From Demequina sp. (lineage in GTDB: Bacteria; Actinomycetota; Actinomycetes; Actinomycetales; Demequinaceae): a stretch of DNA of 64,000 nucleotides. Made by a program: the position numbers and the translations under genes. The notes under the pieces were generated by a model that was not told the origin of the DNA, made no database searches, and was given only the letters and a program-made list of their open reading frames with translations. Numbering within the stretch: the stretch's first letter is position 1; each line of letters starts with the position of its first letter. Location: NCBI GenBank assembly GCA_024707205.1, contig JANQAD010000001.1:1701979-1765978 (forward strand), written 5' to 3'. Positions 36,553-48,893 of this stretch are shown piece after piece.

Positions 36553-36694
36553 CGCTGGGCCGGGGAATGCCGAAGCGTTGTACTAGGTGACAGGTGGAGT
36601 TAGGCCTCCAAACCTGGCACAATAGAACGCTGGCCAGCCGGTTCACCGACCCCGAAGTACGAGCAAGGACCCGGCGGCACCTTTAAGGGAGATC

Positions 36695-36904
36695 ATGAAG
36701 CAAGGAATCCACCCCGAGTACGTGGCCACCACTGTCACGTGCACCTGCGGCAACACCTTTGAGACGAAGTCCACCGTGACGAGCGGCGCGATCAACGTCG
36801 AGGTCTGCTACAACTGCCACCCGTTCTACACGGGCAAGCAGAAGATCATGGACACCGGCGGTCGCGTGGCGCGCTTCGAGAAGCGCTACGGCGCCAAGAA
36901 GTAA
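36695..36904 (+). CDS. rpmE: 50S ribosomal protein L31 (zinc-binding type)
   Basis: A 69-aa ribosomal protein. It has the complete zinc ribbon of the C+ form: TCTCGN with the first ligands and [13 protein letters not shown] with CxxC near residue 36, so it is the zinc-containing RpmE rather than the zinc-free paralogue. AAGGGAGATC precedes ATG 36695. prfA follows after 12 nt in the conserved rho-rpmE-prfA order. Confidence 0.97.
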   Translation: MKQGIHPEYVATTVTCTCGNTFETKSTVTSGAINVEVCYNCHPFYTGKQKIMDTGGRVARFEKRYGAKK

Positions 36905-36916
36905 CACCGTCCTCAC

Positions 36917-38002
36917 GTGGCCGAGGCCTTCGCGGCCGTCCAGCCACTGCTGGACGAGTACGCCGACATCGAGCGGCAGTTAGCCGACCCCAGCGTCCAT
37001 GCCGACGCTGGGCGGGCTCGCACGCTCGGGCGCCGCTTCGCGGAGCTCGGCCGGGTTGTCGCCGCCCACCGCGCGTGGGCGGCGGCGACTGAGGACCTCG
37101 CCGCCGCGCGGGATATGGCCGACGCCGATCCCGAGTTCGCGGCCGAGGTTCCCGCTTTGGAGCACGCGGCCGACGACGCCACCGAGCACCTCCGCCGCAT
37201 CCTCATCCCTCGCGACCCAGACGACGCCCGCGACGCGATCCTCGAGATCAAGTCCGGCGAGGGCGGCGAGGAGTCCGCGCTGTTCGCGGGCGACCTGCTG
37301 AAGATGTACCTCAAGTACGCGGAGAGCCGCGGCTGGAAGGCCGAGGTCCTCGAGGCCAACCACACCGACATGGGCGGCTACAAGGACGTCTCGGTGGCGA
37401 TCAAGGCCCCCGGCACCGTCCAGCCAGAAGACGGCGTGTGGGCCCACCTCAAGTACGAGGGCGGCGTGCACCGCGTGCAGCGCGTCCCCGCCACGGAGTC
37501 GCAGGGCCGCATCCACACCTCGGCCGCTGGCGTGCTGGTCTTCCCGGAGGCCGAGGAGGTCGGCGAGATCGAGATCGACCCCAACGACGTCCGTGTGGAC
37601 GTCTTCCGCAGCTCCGGCCCCGGCGGCCAATCCGTCAACACCACGGATTCAGCGGTCCGCCTCACGCACGTCCCCACGGGAATCGTCGTGAGCTGCCAGA
37701 ACGAGAAGAGCCAGCTCCAGAACAAGGAGTCCGCCTTCCGCATCCTGCGCGCGCGCCTGCTCGCCGCGCAGAAGGAGGCCGCGGAGGCCGAAGCGAGCGA
37801 CCTGCGCAAGTCCCAGGTGCGCACCGTGGACCGTTCCGAGCGCATCCGCACCTACAACTTCCCCGAGAACCGCATCGCGGACCACCGCACCGGCTACAAG
37901 GCCTACAACCTCGACCAGGTGCTCGCAGGCGACATCGGCCCCGTGATTCAGTCGGCCATCGACGCAGACGAGGCGGCCCGCCTCGCAGGCAGCGGCGCCT
38001 AA
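36917..38002 (+). CDS. prfA: Peptide chain release factor 1
   Basis: A 361-aa class I release factor recognising UAA and UAG. The coiled N-terminal domain is followed by the PCRF region, the PAT-type codon-recognition region ([16 protein letters not shown]) and the catalytic GGQ in [20 protein letters not shown] (~residue 237), whose Gln is methylated by PrmC, encoded next. The GTG start lies 12 nt after rpmE. The stop is directly followed by the prmC start. Confidence 0.96.
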   Translation: MAEAFAAVQPLLDEYADIERQLADPSVHADAGRARTLGRRFAELGRVVAAHRAWAAATEDLAAARDMADADPEFAAEVPALEHAADDATEHLRRILIPRDPDDARDAILEIKSGEGGEESALFAGDLLKMYLKYAESRGWKAEVLEANHTDMGGYKDVSVAIKAPGTVQPEDGVWAHLKYEGGVHRVQRVPATESQGRIHTSAAGVLVFPEAEEVGEIEIDPNDVRVDVFRSSGPGGQSVNTTDSAVRLTHVPTGIVVSCQNEKSQLQNKESAFRILRARLLAAQKEAAEAEASDLRKSQVRTVDRSERIRTYNFPENRIADHRTGYKAYNLDQVLAGDIGPVIQSAIDADEAARLAGSGA

Positions 38003-38908
38003 GTGCCCACGATTGGCGCGCGCGTTCGCGCGACCGCCCAAAGACTGGCCGACGCTGGGGTCGCCTCTCCCGAGGTCGACACCATCGAGCTCATCGCCCA
38101 CACGCTCGGCTGGGAGTCGAGCGAAGTTCGCCTCGCGGCCGCCCGTGACGACGACTGGCCGGACGGCGCGGACCTCGACCTCCTTGAGGCCCGCGTTACC
38201 AGGCGCGTCGACCGCGAGCCGCTTCAGCACATCACCGGCAAGGCCCATTTCCGCGGACTCACGCTCGAGGTGGGTCCGGGTGTGTTCGTCCCGCGGCCGG
38301 AGAGCGAGACCGTGGCGCAGGCGGCGATCGACGCGGCCATGACGTTCCTCGCCGCGGAAGACGCCGCGAGCGGAAAGCCCGTGCGCGTGACCGACCTGTG
38401 CGCCGGCTCCGGAGCGATCGGCCTCGCGATCGCCAACGAGGTGCCGAATGCCCTGGTGACGCTCGTGGAGGCGAGCGAGGACGCGTGGGTGTACCTCCGT
38501 CGGAACGTGCGCGCGCAGCCGCCGGAGGTGCAAGAGCGGGTCCGCACGGTGCTCGCCGACGCCCGCAACTGCCTGCGCCATATGGACGCGTGCGCGGACG
38601 TCGTGGTCGCGAACCCGCCGTACATCCCGAGCGACATGGTTCCCGTGGACCCCGAGGTCGAGCACTACGACCCGCCGCAGGCCCTCTACGGGCTCGGGCC
38701 CGACGGGCTCCAGGTGCCCAAGGACATCACCGATGAGGCGGTGAGGCTGCTCCGCATCGGCGGCGTCCTCATCGTCGAGCACGGAGACCGGCAGGGCCTC
38801 GCGATGCGGGAGTTCGCCAGCTCCTCCGTGTACTGGGAGGGCGTGAGCACCCTCAAGGACCTCACGGGGCGTGACCGGATGCTGGTGGCGCGCCGCATCG
38901 GCGCCTGA
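38003..38908 (+). CDS. prmC: Release factor glutamine N5-methyltransferase
   Basis: A 301-aa SAM-dependent enzyme that methylates the GGQ glutamine of release factors. The helical N-terminal domain (VASPEVDTIELIAHTLGW) is followed by a Rossmann methyltransferase domain with motif I VTDLCAGSGAIGLAIA (~residue 130) and the substrate-Gln motif VVANPPYIP (~200). The GTG start abuts the prfA stop, so translation is probably coupled. tsaC follows after 38 nt. Confidence 0.95.
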   Translation: MPTIGARVRATAQRLADAGVASPEVDTIELIAHTLGWESSEVRLAAARDDDWPDGADLDLLEARVTRRVDREPLQHITGKAHFRGLTLEVGPGVFVPRPESETVAQAAIDAAMTFLAAEDAASGKPVRVTDLCAGSGAIGLAIANEVPNALVTLVEASEDAWVYLRRNVRAQPPEVQERVRTVLADARNCLRHMDACADVVVANPPYIPSDMVPVDPEVEHYDPPQALYGLGPDGLQVPKDITDEAVRLLRIGGVLIVEHGDRQGLAMREFASSSVYWEGVSTLKDLTGRDRMLVARRIGA

Positions 38909-38946
38909 AGCGTGTCAGAGGGCTCAGGTCTGGGACACTGGTCCCC

Positions 38947-39630
38947 GTGATCCTGCCCTGCTTCGACCCCGCAACCTGGGGGCCGTCATTGGACGCCGCC
39001 GTCCAGGCGGTCCAGAACGGCCAGGTCATCGTGCTGCCAACGGACACCGTTTACGGCGTTGGCGCGGACGCCTTCCAGCCCGACGCTGTGGCGGCAGTTC
39101 TTGCGGCCAAAGGCCGCGGTCGCCAGATGCCGCCTCCCGTTCTGATTCCTAGTGTCAGAACGGTCGACGGGCTCGCGAGAGATGTGCCGGACAGCGCGCG
39201 CAAGCTCATGGAGCGGTTCTGGCCAGGAGCTCTCACCGTCATCGTGCTCGCGCAGCCGAGCCTCGCTTGGGACCTCGGCGAGACCCACGGCACCGTGGCC
39301 CTGCGGGTGCCGGACCACGCGGCCGCGCTCGCGCTGCTCGAACGCACGGGCCCGCTCGCGGTGACGAGCGCCAACAAGACCGGTGCGCCCGCGGCCACTC
39401 GCGCCGAGCACGCTCGCGACCAGCTCAAGGACGCGGTTGCCATCTACCTCGATTCCGGGGACAGCCCGCTCGGGGTGGCGTCCACGATCGTGGACGCCAC
39501 GGGCCCGCGCCTGCGCGTGGTGCGCGAGGGCGGAATCAGCAGGGACGAGATCGTCGAGACCGTAGGAGCGGCGGCGATGGAGCCTGCAGGGAACACAGGA
39601 CCCACTGCGCAACCTGGAACTACTGCGTGA
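38947..39630 (+). CDS. tsaC: L-threonylcarbamoyladenylate synthase (Sua5/YrdC)
   Basis: A 227-aa enzyme that makes threonylcarbamoyl-AMP for the t6A modification of ANN-decoding tRNAs. The YrdC domain fills most of the length, with VLPTDTVYGVGADAF near the N-terminus and TSANKTGAPAATRAE near residue 140. The last ~30 residues are a short Gly/Pro/Thr-rich tail without the full Sua5 domain. The stop overlaps the next start (GTGA). GTG 38947 has no ribosome site and a weak GACACT box 7 nt upstream. Confidence 0.93.
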   Translation: MILPCFDPATWGPSLDAAVQAVQNGQVIVLPTDTVYGVGADAFQPDAVAAVLAAKGRGRQMPPPVLIPSVRTVDGLARDVPDSARKLMERFWPGALTVIVLAQPSLAWDLGETHGTVALRVPDHAAALALLERTGPLAVTSANKTGAPAATRAEHARDQLKDAVAIYLDSGDSPLGVASTIVDATGPRLRVVREGGISRDEIVETVGAAAMEPAGNTGPTAQPGTTA

Positions 39631-40784
39631 AGGTCTACCTCATCCTGATGGCGATCGCTGCGCTGCTCGCCTACGTGGCGACGCCGGCGATGCGCCATCT
39701 GGCCTTCCGCACCGGTGCGGTGACCGCGGTGCGAGCCCGAGATGTGCACACCACCCCAACCCCGCGCCTAGGCGGGGTGGCACTGTTCATCGGCATAGCG
39801 TCGGGCATCATCTTTGCCAGCGCGGTGCCCTTCCTCGACCCCGTGTTCAATGCCAGCCGCATGGCGTGGGCCGTCCTCGGCGGCGCGGCGCTTGTGTGTG
39901 CGGTGGGAATCGCGGACGACATCTGGGACCTCGACTGGATGGCCAAGCTCGCCGGCCAGGTGCTCGCGGCGCTGCTCATGGCGTGGGGAGGGGTGCAGCT
40001 CGTCACGTTCCCCATCGCGGGGCTCACGATCGGGTCGCCGTGGGTATCACTGATCGTGACCGTCGTCGTGGTGGTGATCGCGATCAACGCGGTGAACTTC
40101 GTTGACGGTCTCGACGGGCTTGCGGCAGGCATGGTCGCGATCGGCGGCCTCGCGTTCTTCACCTATACGTATGTGCTCGCCCGCTCGGCCTCACCGGGTG
40201 ACTACTCGTCGTTGGCCACCCTGATCATCGCCGTTCTCGTTGGTGCCTGCATCGGCTTCCTGCCCCACAACGTGCACCCCGCGCGCATCTTCATGGGCGA
40301 CTCCGGCTCGATGGTGCTCGGTCTCACGATCGCCGCGGCTGCAATCATCGTGACGGGCAGCATCGACCCCGAGCTCGTCTCCCAGCGCGAGCGCATCCCT
40401 GCCTTCATTCCCATCGTGCTGCCGCTCATGGTGGTGGCCGTGCCGCTCATCGACATGTTCCTTGCGGTCATCCGGCGCACGCTCAAGGGCCAGTCGCCGT
40501 TCGCGCCGGACGCGCACCACCTCCACCACCTGCTCCTGCGCCACGGTCACACGCATCGCTGGGCGGTTGGCGTGATGTACCTGTGGACGTTCGTGCTCTC
40601 GTTCGGGACCGTCTCGCTCGTCTTCCTGCCTGGGTGGGAGTCCGCGCTGCTCATAGGGTGCGGGATTCTGGTTGCGTGCCTCGTGACGTTCTCCGACCGC
40701 GCGCGCCGCGGCCTCACCGCGGTGTGGGGACTTGTGCTGCGAGGGGTGCGCGCGGCGTCGGGCAAACCAAAGGAGGAGGCGTGA
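39627..40784 (+). CDS. wecA: UDP-GlcNAc:polyprenyl-phosphate GlcNAc-1-phosphate transferase (WecA/Rfe type)
   Basis: A 385-aa polytopic membrane enzyme of the MraY/WecA family that starts lipid-linked glycan synthesis; in actinobacteria this position is occupied by the enzyme that begins arabinogalactan or wall-polymer linkage. Conserved cytoplasmic loops are present: INAVNFVDGLDGLAAG (DxxD-type), HPARIFMGDSGSMVLG (catalytic Asp) and DAHHLHHLLLRHGHTH (His-rich substrate loop). About 10-11 helices are predicted. GTG 39627 overlaps the tsaC stop, and its own stop overlaps atpI, so three genes are coupled by GTGA junctions. Confidence 0.92.
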   Translation: MKVYLILMAIAALLAYVATPAMRHLAFRTGAVTAVRARDVHTTPTPRLGGVALFIGIASGIIFASAVPFLDPVFNASRMAWAVLGGAALVCAVGIADDIWDLDWMAKLAGQVLAALLMAWGGVQLVTFPIAGLTIGSPWVSLIVTVVVVVIAINAVNFVDGLDGLAAGMVAIGGLAFFTYTYVLARSASPGDYSSLATLIIAVLVGACIGFLPHNVHPARIFMGDSGSMVLGLTIAAAAIIVTGSIDPELVSQRERIPAFIPIVLPLMVVAVPLIDMFLAVIRRTLKGQSPFAPDAHHLHHLLLRHGHTHRWAVGVMYLWTFVLSFGTVSLVFLPGWESALLIGCGILVACLVTFSDRARRGLTAVWGLVLRGVRAASGKPKEEA

Positions 40785-41224
40785 GCCCCCAAGAGAAGGT
40801 GTTCCGGCGCGGCTTTGTGTGGTCATGCGTCGCCATCGCGATCGTCGCGGTAGTCGGGTGTGTGATCGCGTACGCGGTCTCGGGGGTGCCCGGCTTCTGG
40901 AGCGCGCTCGCGGGCGCGGGCCTCGCGGCCATCTTCGGCCTCGGTACCCAGGCGGCCGCACTGCTGACCGTGCGGCGCGATCCGCTCGTCTTTGTGGGGG
41001 CCACCGCGGCCTCATCCATGGTCAAGATTCTGCTGGTGATCGTCGCCGCGATGATCGCCCAGGGCATCGACGCCCTGGTACGCCCCGCGTTCGGTGCGAC
41101 GCTGCTGGCGGGCTCGCTTGCCGCGATTATCATCGACATCATCGTGTTCCAGCGTGGACGCATTCCGTACGTCCAGCCGGCACCGCCCACGGACGGCGGC
41201 ACCCCCGACGATGGGGTACGCTAG
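40781..41224 (+). CDS. atpI: ATP synthase I-like membrane protein
   Basis: A 147-aa membrane protein in the position of atpI, with four hydrophobic segments (about residues 12-34, 38-60, 70-92 and 100-122) and a short Pro-rich C-terminus. AtpI-type proteins help assemble the c-ring or handle Mg2+, but sequence conservation is low, and the call rests mainly on position and topology. GTG 40781 overlaps the wecA stop (GTGA). The ATP synthase a-subunit gene follows. Confidence 0.7.
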   Translation: MSPQEKVFRRGFVWSCVAIAIVAVVGCVIAYAVSGVPGFWSALAGAGLAAIFGLGTQAAALLTVRRDPLVFVGATAASSMVKILLVIVAAMIAQGIDALVRPAFGATLLAGSLAAIIIDIIVFQRGRIPYVQPAPPTDGGTPDDGVR

Positions 41225-41257
41225 AGCCCGATCCAGACCATTTCTTGGCCTGCCTCC

Positions 41258-42100
41258 ATGCGCGGCCCAACTTCCGGAGAGTGTGCTCTGAACGTCGCGC
41301 CGATCTCGCGCCTCGTCACTGACGACGGCAACGGCTTCCACGCGCCCTCGATCAACGATTTCTACCCTGACGCCCTCTTCGGCGACGGCACGTTCTACGA
41401 GTTCAACCGCGTGATGCTGGTGCGGATGATCGCGGCCGTGCTGCTCGTGGGAATCATGATCTTCGTCGCCCGCCGCGCCACGGTCGTCCCCACGCGCGGC
41501 CAGTCCGTGGTGGAGATCATCATCGACTACATCCGCCAGAACGTCGTGTACTCGACGCTCGGCGAGGTCGAGGGCAAGCGATACGAGAAGATGCTGCTGA
41601 CGATGTTTTTCGGCATCTTCGCCTTCAACATCACGGGCGTCATCCCCGGCCTCAACATCGCCTCCACGGGCCTCATCGGCATCTCGATGGTGCTCGCCGC
41701 GACCACGTGGGTCGTGTACGTCGCCAACGGCATCCGCAAGCACGGCGCCGGCGGCTACGTGAAGCACTCGCTGTTCCCGCCGGGCGTTCCCGGTGCGCTC
41801 AAGCCGCTGATCGCGATCATCGACTTCCTGCAGGTGCTGATCATTCGCCCCGCAACTCTCGCGCTGCGACTCACGATCAACATGATCGTGGGCCACCTGC
41901 TGCTCGTCCTCACCTACTCGGCGACCACGTACTTCTGGTACCAGGCGCCTTCGGGATTCAACCTTGCCTACGGCGTCCTGACGTTCATCGGCATCCTGTT
42001 CATCACGTTGCTCGAGGTATTCGTCGCAACGCTCCAGGCGTTCATCTTCGCCATCCTCTCGGCCGTGTACATCAACATGGCCATCAGCGAGGACCACTAA
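41258..42100 (+). CDS. atpB: F1Fo ATP synthase subunit a
   Basis: A membrane stator subunit forming the two proton half-channels. About six helices are visible, and the essential Arg lies in ATLALRLTINMIVGH (~residue 205). The C-terminus, with FVATLQAFIFAILSAVYINMA, is typical. The start is uncertain: ATG 41258 gives 280 aa but no clear ribosome site, while a non-standard CTG or a later codon nearer the conserved FHAPSINDFYP would shorten it. It is the first gene of the atpBEFHAGDC set. Confidence 0.93.
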   Translation: MRGPTSGECALNVAPISRLVTDDGNGFHAPSINDFYPDALFGDGTFYEFNRVMLVRMIAAVLLVGIMIFVARRATVVPTRGQSVVEIIIDYIRQNVVYSTLGEVEGKRYEKMLLTMFFGIFAFNITGVIPGLNIASTGLIGISMVLAATTWVVYVANGIRKHGAGGYVKHSLFPPGVPGALKPLIAIIDFLQVLIIRPATLALRLTINMIVGHLLLVLTYSATTYFWYQAPSGFNLAYGVLTFIGILFITLLEVFVATLQAFIFAILSAVYINMAISEDH

Positions 42101-42943
<843 letters not shown>

Positions 42944-42945
42944 GC

Positions 42946-43758
42946 ATGCGCGGAACGAGTCAGGCGTCGCGAGACGCGGTGCTGGAGACGTTCGACCCCG
43001 TGGCCACGGCCGCGGGCAAGGACGCGCTCTTGATTGCGGAGCAGCTGTACTCCGTCGTCGACGTGCTTGACTCGTCCGGCTCGCTTCGCCGCGCGCTCAC
43101 CGACCCCGCCCGCCTCGGCCACGACAAGGCCGAGCTCGTCGACGCCCTGTTCGGCAAGCTCGATCCCCGCGCAGTCGACGTCCTCAAGGACTTCGTGCAC
43201 GCACGCTGGTCCGAGGACAAGGACCTCCCGGAGTCGATCGAGTACGCGGGAGCACACGCGCTCTTCGCCTACGCGGACACCGCGGGCCAGCTCAGCGCAG
43301 TGGAGGAGGAGCTGTTCCGTGTGGAGCGGATCCTGACCGCGAACCGCAGCCTCCTCACGGCCATGAGCAACCGCTCGGCCACGAAGGAGGCGCGCCTCAG
43401 CGTCTTCCACGACGTGCTCGGCGGCAAGCTCTCCGAGGTCACCGACGCCATGCTTGAGCGCACCGTTGGCGTCCCGCGCGGGCGTCGGCTGGTTCCCACC
43501 ATCAACATCCTGCTGGAAGCCGCGGCGCGTCGACGCAACCGCATCGTCGCCAACGTCACCGCTGCGGTGGAGCTGAGCGCGGCGCAGCGCACCCGCCTCG
43601 CCAAGGTCCTTGGCGAGGCTTACGGCCGCGACATCCAGATCAACGCCTCCGTGGACCCCGAGGTCCTCGGTGGCATTCGAGTTCAGGTTGGGGCGGAGGT
43701 CGTGGACGGCACCGTCCTGGCCCGCCTCGACGACGCACGACGACGCCTGGTCGGCTAA
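42946..43758 (+). CDS. atpH: F1Fo ATP synthase subunit delta
   Basis: A 270-aa stator subunit linking b to the top of F1. It is longer than the ~180-aa E. coli form, as usual in actinobacteria. The C-terminal half contains the conserved [20 protein letters not shown] and the final [20 protein letters not shown] signature. The ATG is 2 nt after the atpF stop. A 1161-codon open frame on the opposite strand runs across this and the next genes and is a GC-bias artefact. Confidence 0.95.
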   Translation: MRGTSQASRDAVLETFDPVATAAGKDALLIAEQLYSVVDVLDSSGSLRRALTDPARLGHDKAELVDALFGKLDPRAVDVLKDFVHARWSEDKDLPESIEYAGAHALFAYADTAGQLSAVEEELFRVERILTANRSLLTAMSNRSATKEARLSVFHDVLGGKLSEVTDAMLERTVGVPRGRRLVPTINILLEAAARRRNRIVANVTAAVELSAAQRTRLAKVLGEAYGRDIQINASVDPEVLGGIRVQVGAEVVDGTVLARLDDARRRLVG

Positions 43759-43788
43759 GCCGACGCCGCATTGACAGGAGATCCACTC

Positions 43789-45423
43789 ATGACCGACGTG
43801 ACGATCAGCCCCGACGAGATCAGGGCCGCGCTCGACACCTACGTGAAGTCGTACGAGCCCAAGGGCGCCGTTCGCGACGAGGTTGGCCGCGTGACCCTCA
43901 CGGCCGACGGCATCGCGCAGGTCGAGGGCCTTCCCGGCTGCATGGCCAACGAGCTGCTGCGCTTCGAGGACGGCACGCTGGGCCTCGCGCTCAACCTCGA
44001 CGTCCGTGAGGTGGGCGTCGTTGTGCTCGGCGAGTTCACCGGAATCGAGGAGGGCCAGGAGGTCCGCCGCACCGGCGAGGTGCTCTCCGTCGCCGTCGGC
44101 GACGGCTACCTCGGCCGCGTCGTGGACCCGCTCGGCACCCCCATCGACGGGCTCGGCGAGCTGGAGACCACCGGTCGCCGCGCCCTCGAGCTGCAGGCTC
44201 CCGGCGTCATGCACCGCAAGTCCGTGCACGAGCCGCTCCAGACGGGACTCAAGGCGATCGACGCGATGATCCCGATCGGCCGCGGCCAGCGCCAGTTGAT
44301 CATCGGCGACCGTCAGACAGGCAAGACCGCCATCGCGATCGACACGATCATCAACCAGAAGGCCAACTGGGAGACGGGCGACCCCACCAAGCAGGTCCGC
44401 TGCATCTACGTCGCCATCGGCCAGAAGGGCTCCACGATCGCCTCGGTGCGCGGCGCCCTCGAGGAGGCCGGCGCGCTCGAGTACACGACGATCGTCGCCG
44501 CCCCCGCGTCGGACCCCGCGGGCTTCAAGTACCTCGCGCCCTACACCGGCTCGGCCATCGGGCAGCACTGGATGTACGACGGCAAGCACGTGCTGATCAT
44601 CTTCGACGACCTGTCGAAGCAGGCAGAGGCCTACCGCGCCGTGTCCCTGCTGCTGCGCCGCCCGCCGGGCCGCGAGGCATACCCGGGCGACGTCTTCTAC
44701 TTGCACAGCCGTCTGCTCGAGCGCTGCGCCAAGCTGTCCGACGACATGGGCGCCGGCTCCATGACGGGCCTTCCCGTCATCGAGACCAAGGCGAACGACG
44801 TGTCGGCGTACATCCCCACCAACGTCATCTCCATCACGGACGGGCAGATCTTCCTCCAGTCCGACCTCTTCAACGCCAACCAGCGTCCCGCGATCGACGT
44901 GGGCATCTCGGTGTCCCGCGTCGGTGGCTCCGCGCAGGTCAAGGCCATGAAGCAGGTCTCCGGAACGCTCAAGATCGACCTCGCCCAGTACCGCTCGCTC
45001 GAGGCCTTCGCGATGTTCGCATCCGACCTCGACGCGGCCTCGCGCCAACAGCTGACCCGCGGCGCGCGCCTCATGGAGCTGCTCAAGCAGCCCCAGTACT
45101 CGCCGTACCCCGTGGAGGAGCAGGTCGTCTCCATCTGGGCGGGCACCAAGGGCAAGCTCGACAAGATCGCGGTGGCCGACGTGCTCCGCTTCGAGCGCGA
45201 GCTGCTTGACCACCTGCGACGCAACACCTCGATCCTCACCGACATCGCGTCCTCCGGCGTGCTGTCGAAGGAGGCCGAGGCGGAGCTCGAGGCCAACGTC
45301 GACGACTACGTCTCCACGTTCCTCGCCGGAACGGGTACGGAACTCAGCACGGCGTCGGCCATCGAGGGCGGCGGCGACGCCGAGGTGGAGCAGGAGCAGA
45401 TCGTCACGGGCAAGAAGAAGTAG
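43789..45423 (+). CDS. atpA: F1Fo ATP synthase subunit alpha
   Basis: A 544-aa regulatory/non-catalytic F1 subunit. It has Walker [10 protein letters not shown] (~residue 175), the ATP-synthase signature [17 protein letters not shown] and the C-terminal helical domain. The start is ATG 43789, with CAGGAGATCC 8 nt upstream; an in-frame TTG 18 nt earlier lacks this spacing. The C-terminus is a short acidic/basic tail ending GKKK. Confidence 0.97.
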   Translation: MTDVTISPDEIRAALDTYVKSYEPKGAVRDEVGRVTLTADGIAQVEGLPGCMANELLRFEDGTLGLALNLDVREVGVVVLGEFTGIEEGQEVRRTGEVLSVAVGDGYLGRVVDPLGTPIDGLGELETTGRRALELQAPGVMHRKSVHEPLQTGLKAIDAMIPIGRGQRQLIIGDRQTGKTAIAIDTIINQKANWETGDPTKQVRCIYVAIGQKGSTIASVRGALEEAGALEYTTIVAAPASDPAGFKYLAPYTGSAIGQHWMYDGKHVLIIFDDLSKQAEAYRAVSLLLRRPPGREAYPGDVFYLHSRLLERCAKLSDDMGAGSMTGLPVIETKANDVSAYIPTNVISITDGQIFLQSDLFNANQRPAIDVGISVSRVGGSAQVKAMKQVSGTLKIDLAQYRSLEAFAMFASDLDAASRQQLTRGARLMELLKQPQYSPYPVEEQVVSIWAGTKGKLDKIAVADVLRFERELLDHLRRNTSILTDIASSGVLSKEAEAELEANVDDYVSTFLAGTGTELSTASAIEGGGDAEVEQEQIVTGKKK

Positions 45424-45426
45424 CCA

Positions 45427-47819
<2,393 letters not shown>

Positions 47820-47822
47820 GCC

Positions 47823-48098
47823 ATGGCCGACGCCCTCACCGTCGACATCGTCGGCCCGGACCGCGTGCTGTGGTCCGGGACGGCGGACCGCGTCATCGCA
47901 CCCTCGGTCGAGGGAGACCTCGGCTTCCTCGCCAACCACGAGCCCGTGCTGTCAGTGCTGCGGCCGGGGGTTGTGCGCGTGCACGGCGCTGCGGGGGACA
48001 CGAGCGTGGAGATCCAGGGCGGCTTCGTGTCCTTCGACCACAACGTCATCACGATCGTCGCGGAGCCCGTGGAGCTCGACACGCCTTCGGCGGAGTAA
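47823..48098 (+). CDS. atpC: F1Fo ATP synthase subunit epsilon, short form
   Basis: A 91-aa rotor subunit. Only the N-terminal beta-sandwich is present (VDIVGPDRVLWSGTADRVIAPSVEGDLGFLANHEP region and GGFVSFDHNVITIVAEP). The C-terminal two-helix domain that inhibits ATP hydrolysis in E. coli is essentially missing, as in several actinobacteria, so inhibition must occur otherwise. ATG 47823 is 3 nt after atpD. Confidence 0.94.
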   Translation: MADALTVDIVGPDRVLWSGTADRVIAPSVEGDLGFLANHEPVLSVLRPGVVRVHGAAGDTSVEIQGGFVSFDHNVITIVAEPVELDTPSAE

Positions 48099-48101
48099 CG
48101 C

Positions 48102-48797
48102 GTGAGAGTGGTCATCGCCCAGTGCGAGGCCCGCTACACCGGCAGGCTCAACGCGCACCTGCCCCTCGCCACGCGCGCCATCATGGTCAAGGCGGACGGC
48201 TCGGTGCTGCTTCACTCCGACGGCGGCTCCTACAAGCCCCTCAATTGGATGAGCCCGCCGTGCACCTTCCGCACCGCAGTGCCCGACGCTGAGGCGGGTT
48301 CTCGCGGCGTCACGGCCGTGTGGGTGGTTCAGCACGACAAGACAGACGATCGCCTCGAAATCGAGCTCTACCAGGTGCTTTCCGATACCGAGCACGAGCT
48401 CGGCGTGGACCCGGGCCTCATCAAGGACGGCGTGGAGGCGCACCTGCAGGTGCTGCTCGCGGAGCAGATCACGCTGCTCGGCGCTGGGCACACCCTTGTC
48501 CGCCGCGAGTTCCCCACCGCCATCGGGCCGGTGGACATCATGGCGCGCGACTCTGGGGGAGCCTCCGTGGCCGTCGAGATCAAGCGCCGTGGGGACATCG
48601 ACGGCGTGGAGCAGCTGACCCGGTATCTGGAGCTGCTCAACCGCGATCCGCTCTTGGCGCCGGTCGCCGGCGTGTTCGCGGCCCAGGAGATCAAGCCCCA
48701 GGCGCGGGTGCTCGCGGAGGACCGCGGCATCCGCTGCATCGTGCTGGACTACGAGGCGATGAAGGGCGAGGACGACGCGGACAAGCGGCTGTTCTGA
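48102..48797 (+). CDS. nucS: Mismatch-specific endonuclease NucS (EndoMS)
   Basis: A 231-aa nuclease of the non-canonical mismatch repair pathway of actinobacteria and archaea, which lack MutS/MutL; it cuts both strands at G-T, G-G and T-T mismatches. The N-terminal dimer/DNA-binding domain ([22 protein letters not shown]) is followed by a RecB-like nuclease domain with GPVDIMARD and [20 protein letters not shown] (metal-binding Asp, Glu and Lys). The C-terminus ends DADKRLF without an obvious extended beta-clamp motif beyond KRLF. It is the last gene of the ATP synthase region, 3 nt after atpC. Confidence 0.95.
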   Translation: MRVVIAQCEARYTGRLNAHLPLATRAIMVKADGSVLLHSDGGSYKPLNWMSPPCTFRTAVPDAEAGSRGVTAVWVVQHDKTDDRLEIELYQVLSDTEHELGVDPGLIKDGVEAHLQVLLAEQITLLGAGHTLVRREFPTAIGPVDIMARDSGGASVAVEIKRRGDIDGVEQLTRYLELLNRDPLLAPVAGVFAAQEIKPQARVLAEDRGIRCIVLDYEAMKGEDDADKRLF

Positions 48798-48893
48798 GGC
48801 GCGCCGCGGCACCCAGGCCCGACGCGCAGGCAGGGATAGAATTGCGCGGGGCCAGTGGCCGCCGGGGCACCAAGACTTCAGGAGAATTCCAGG

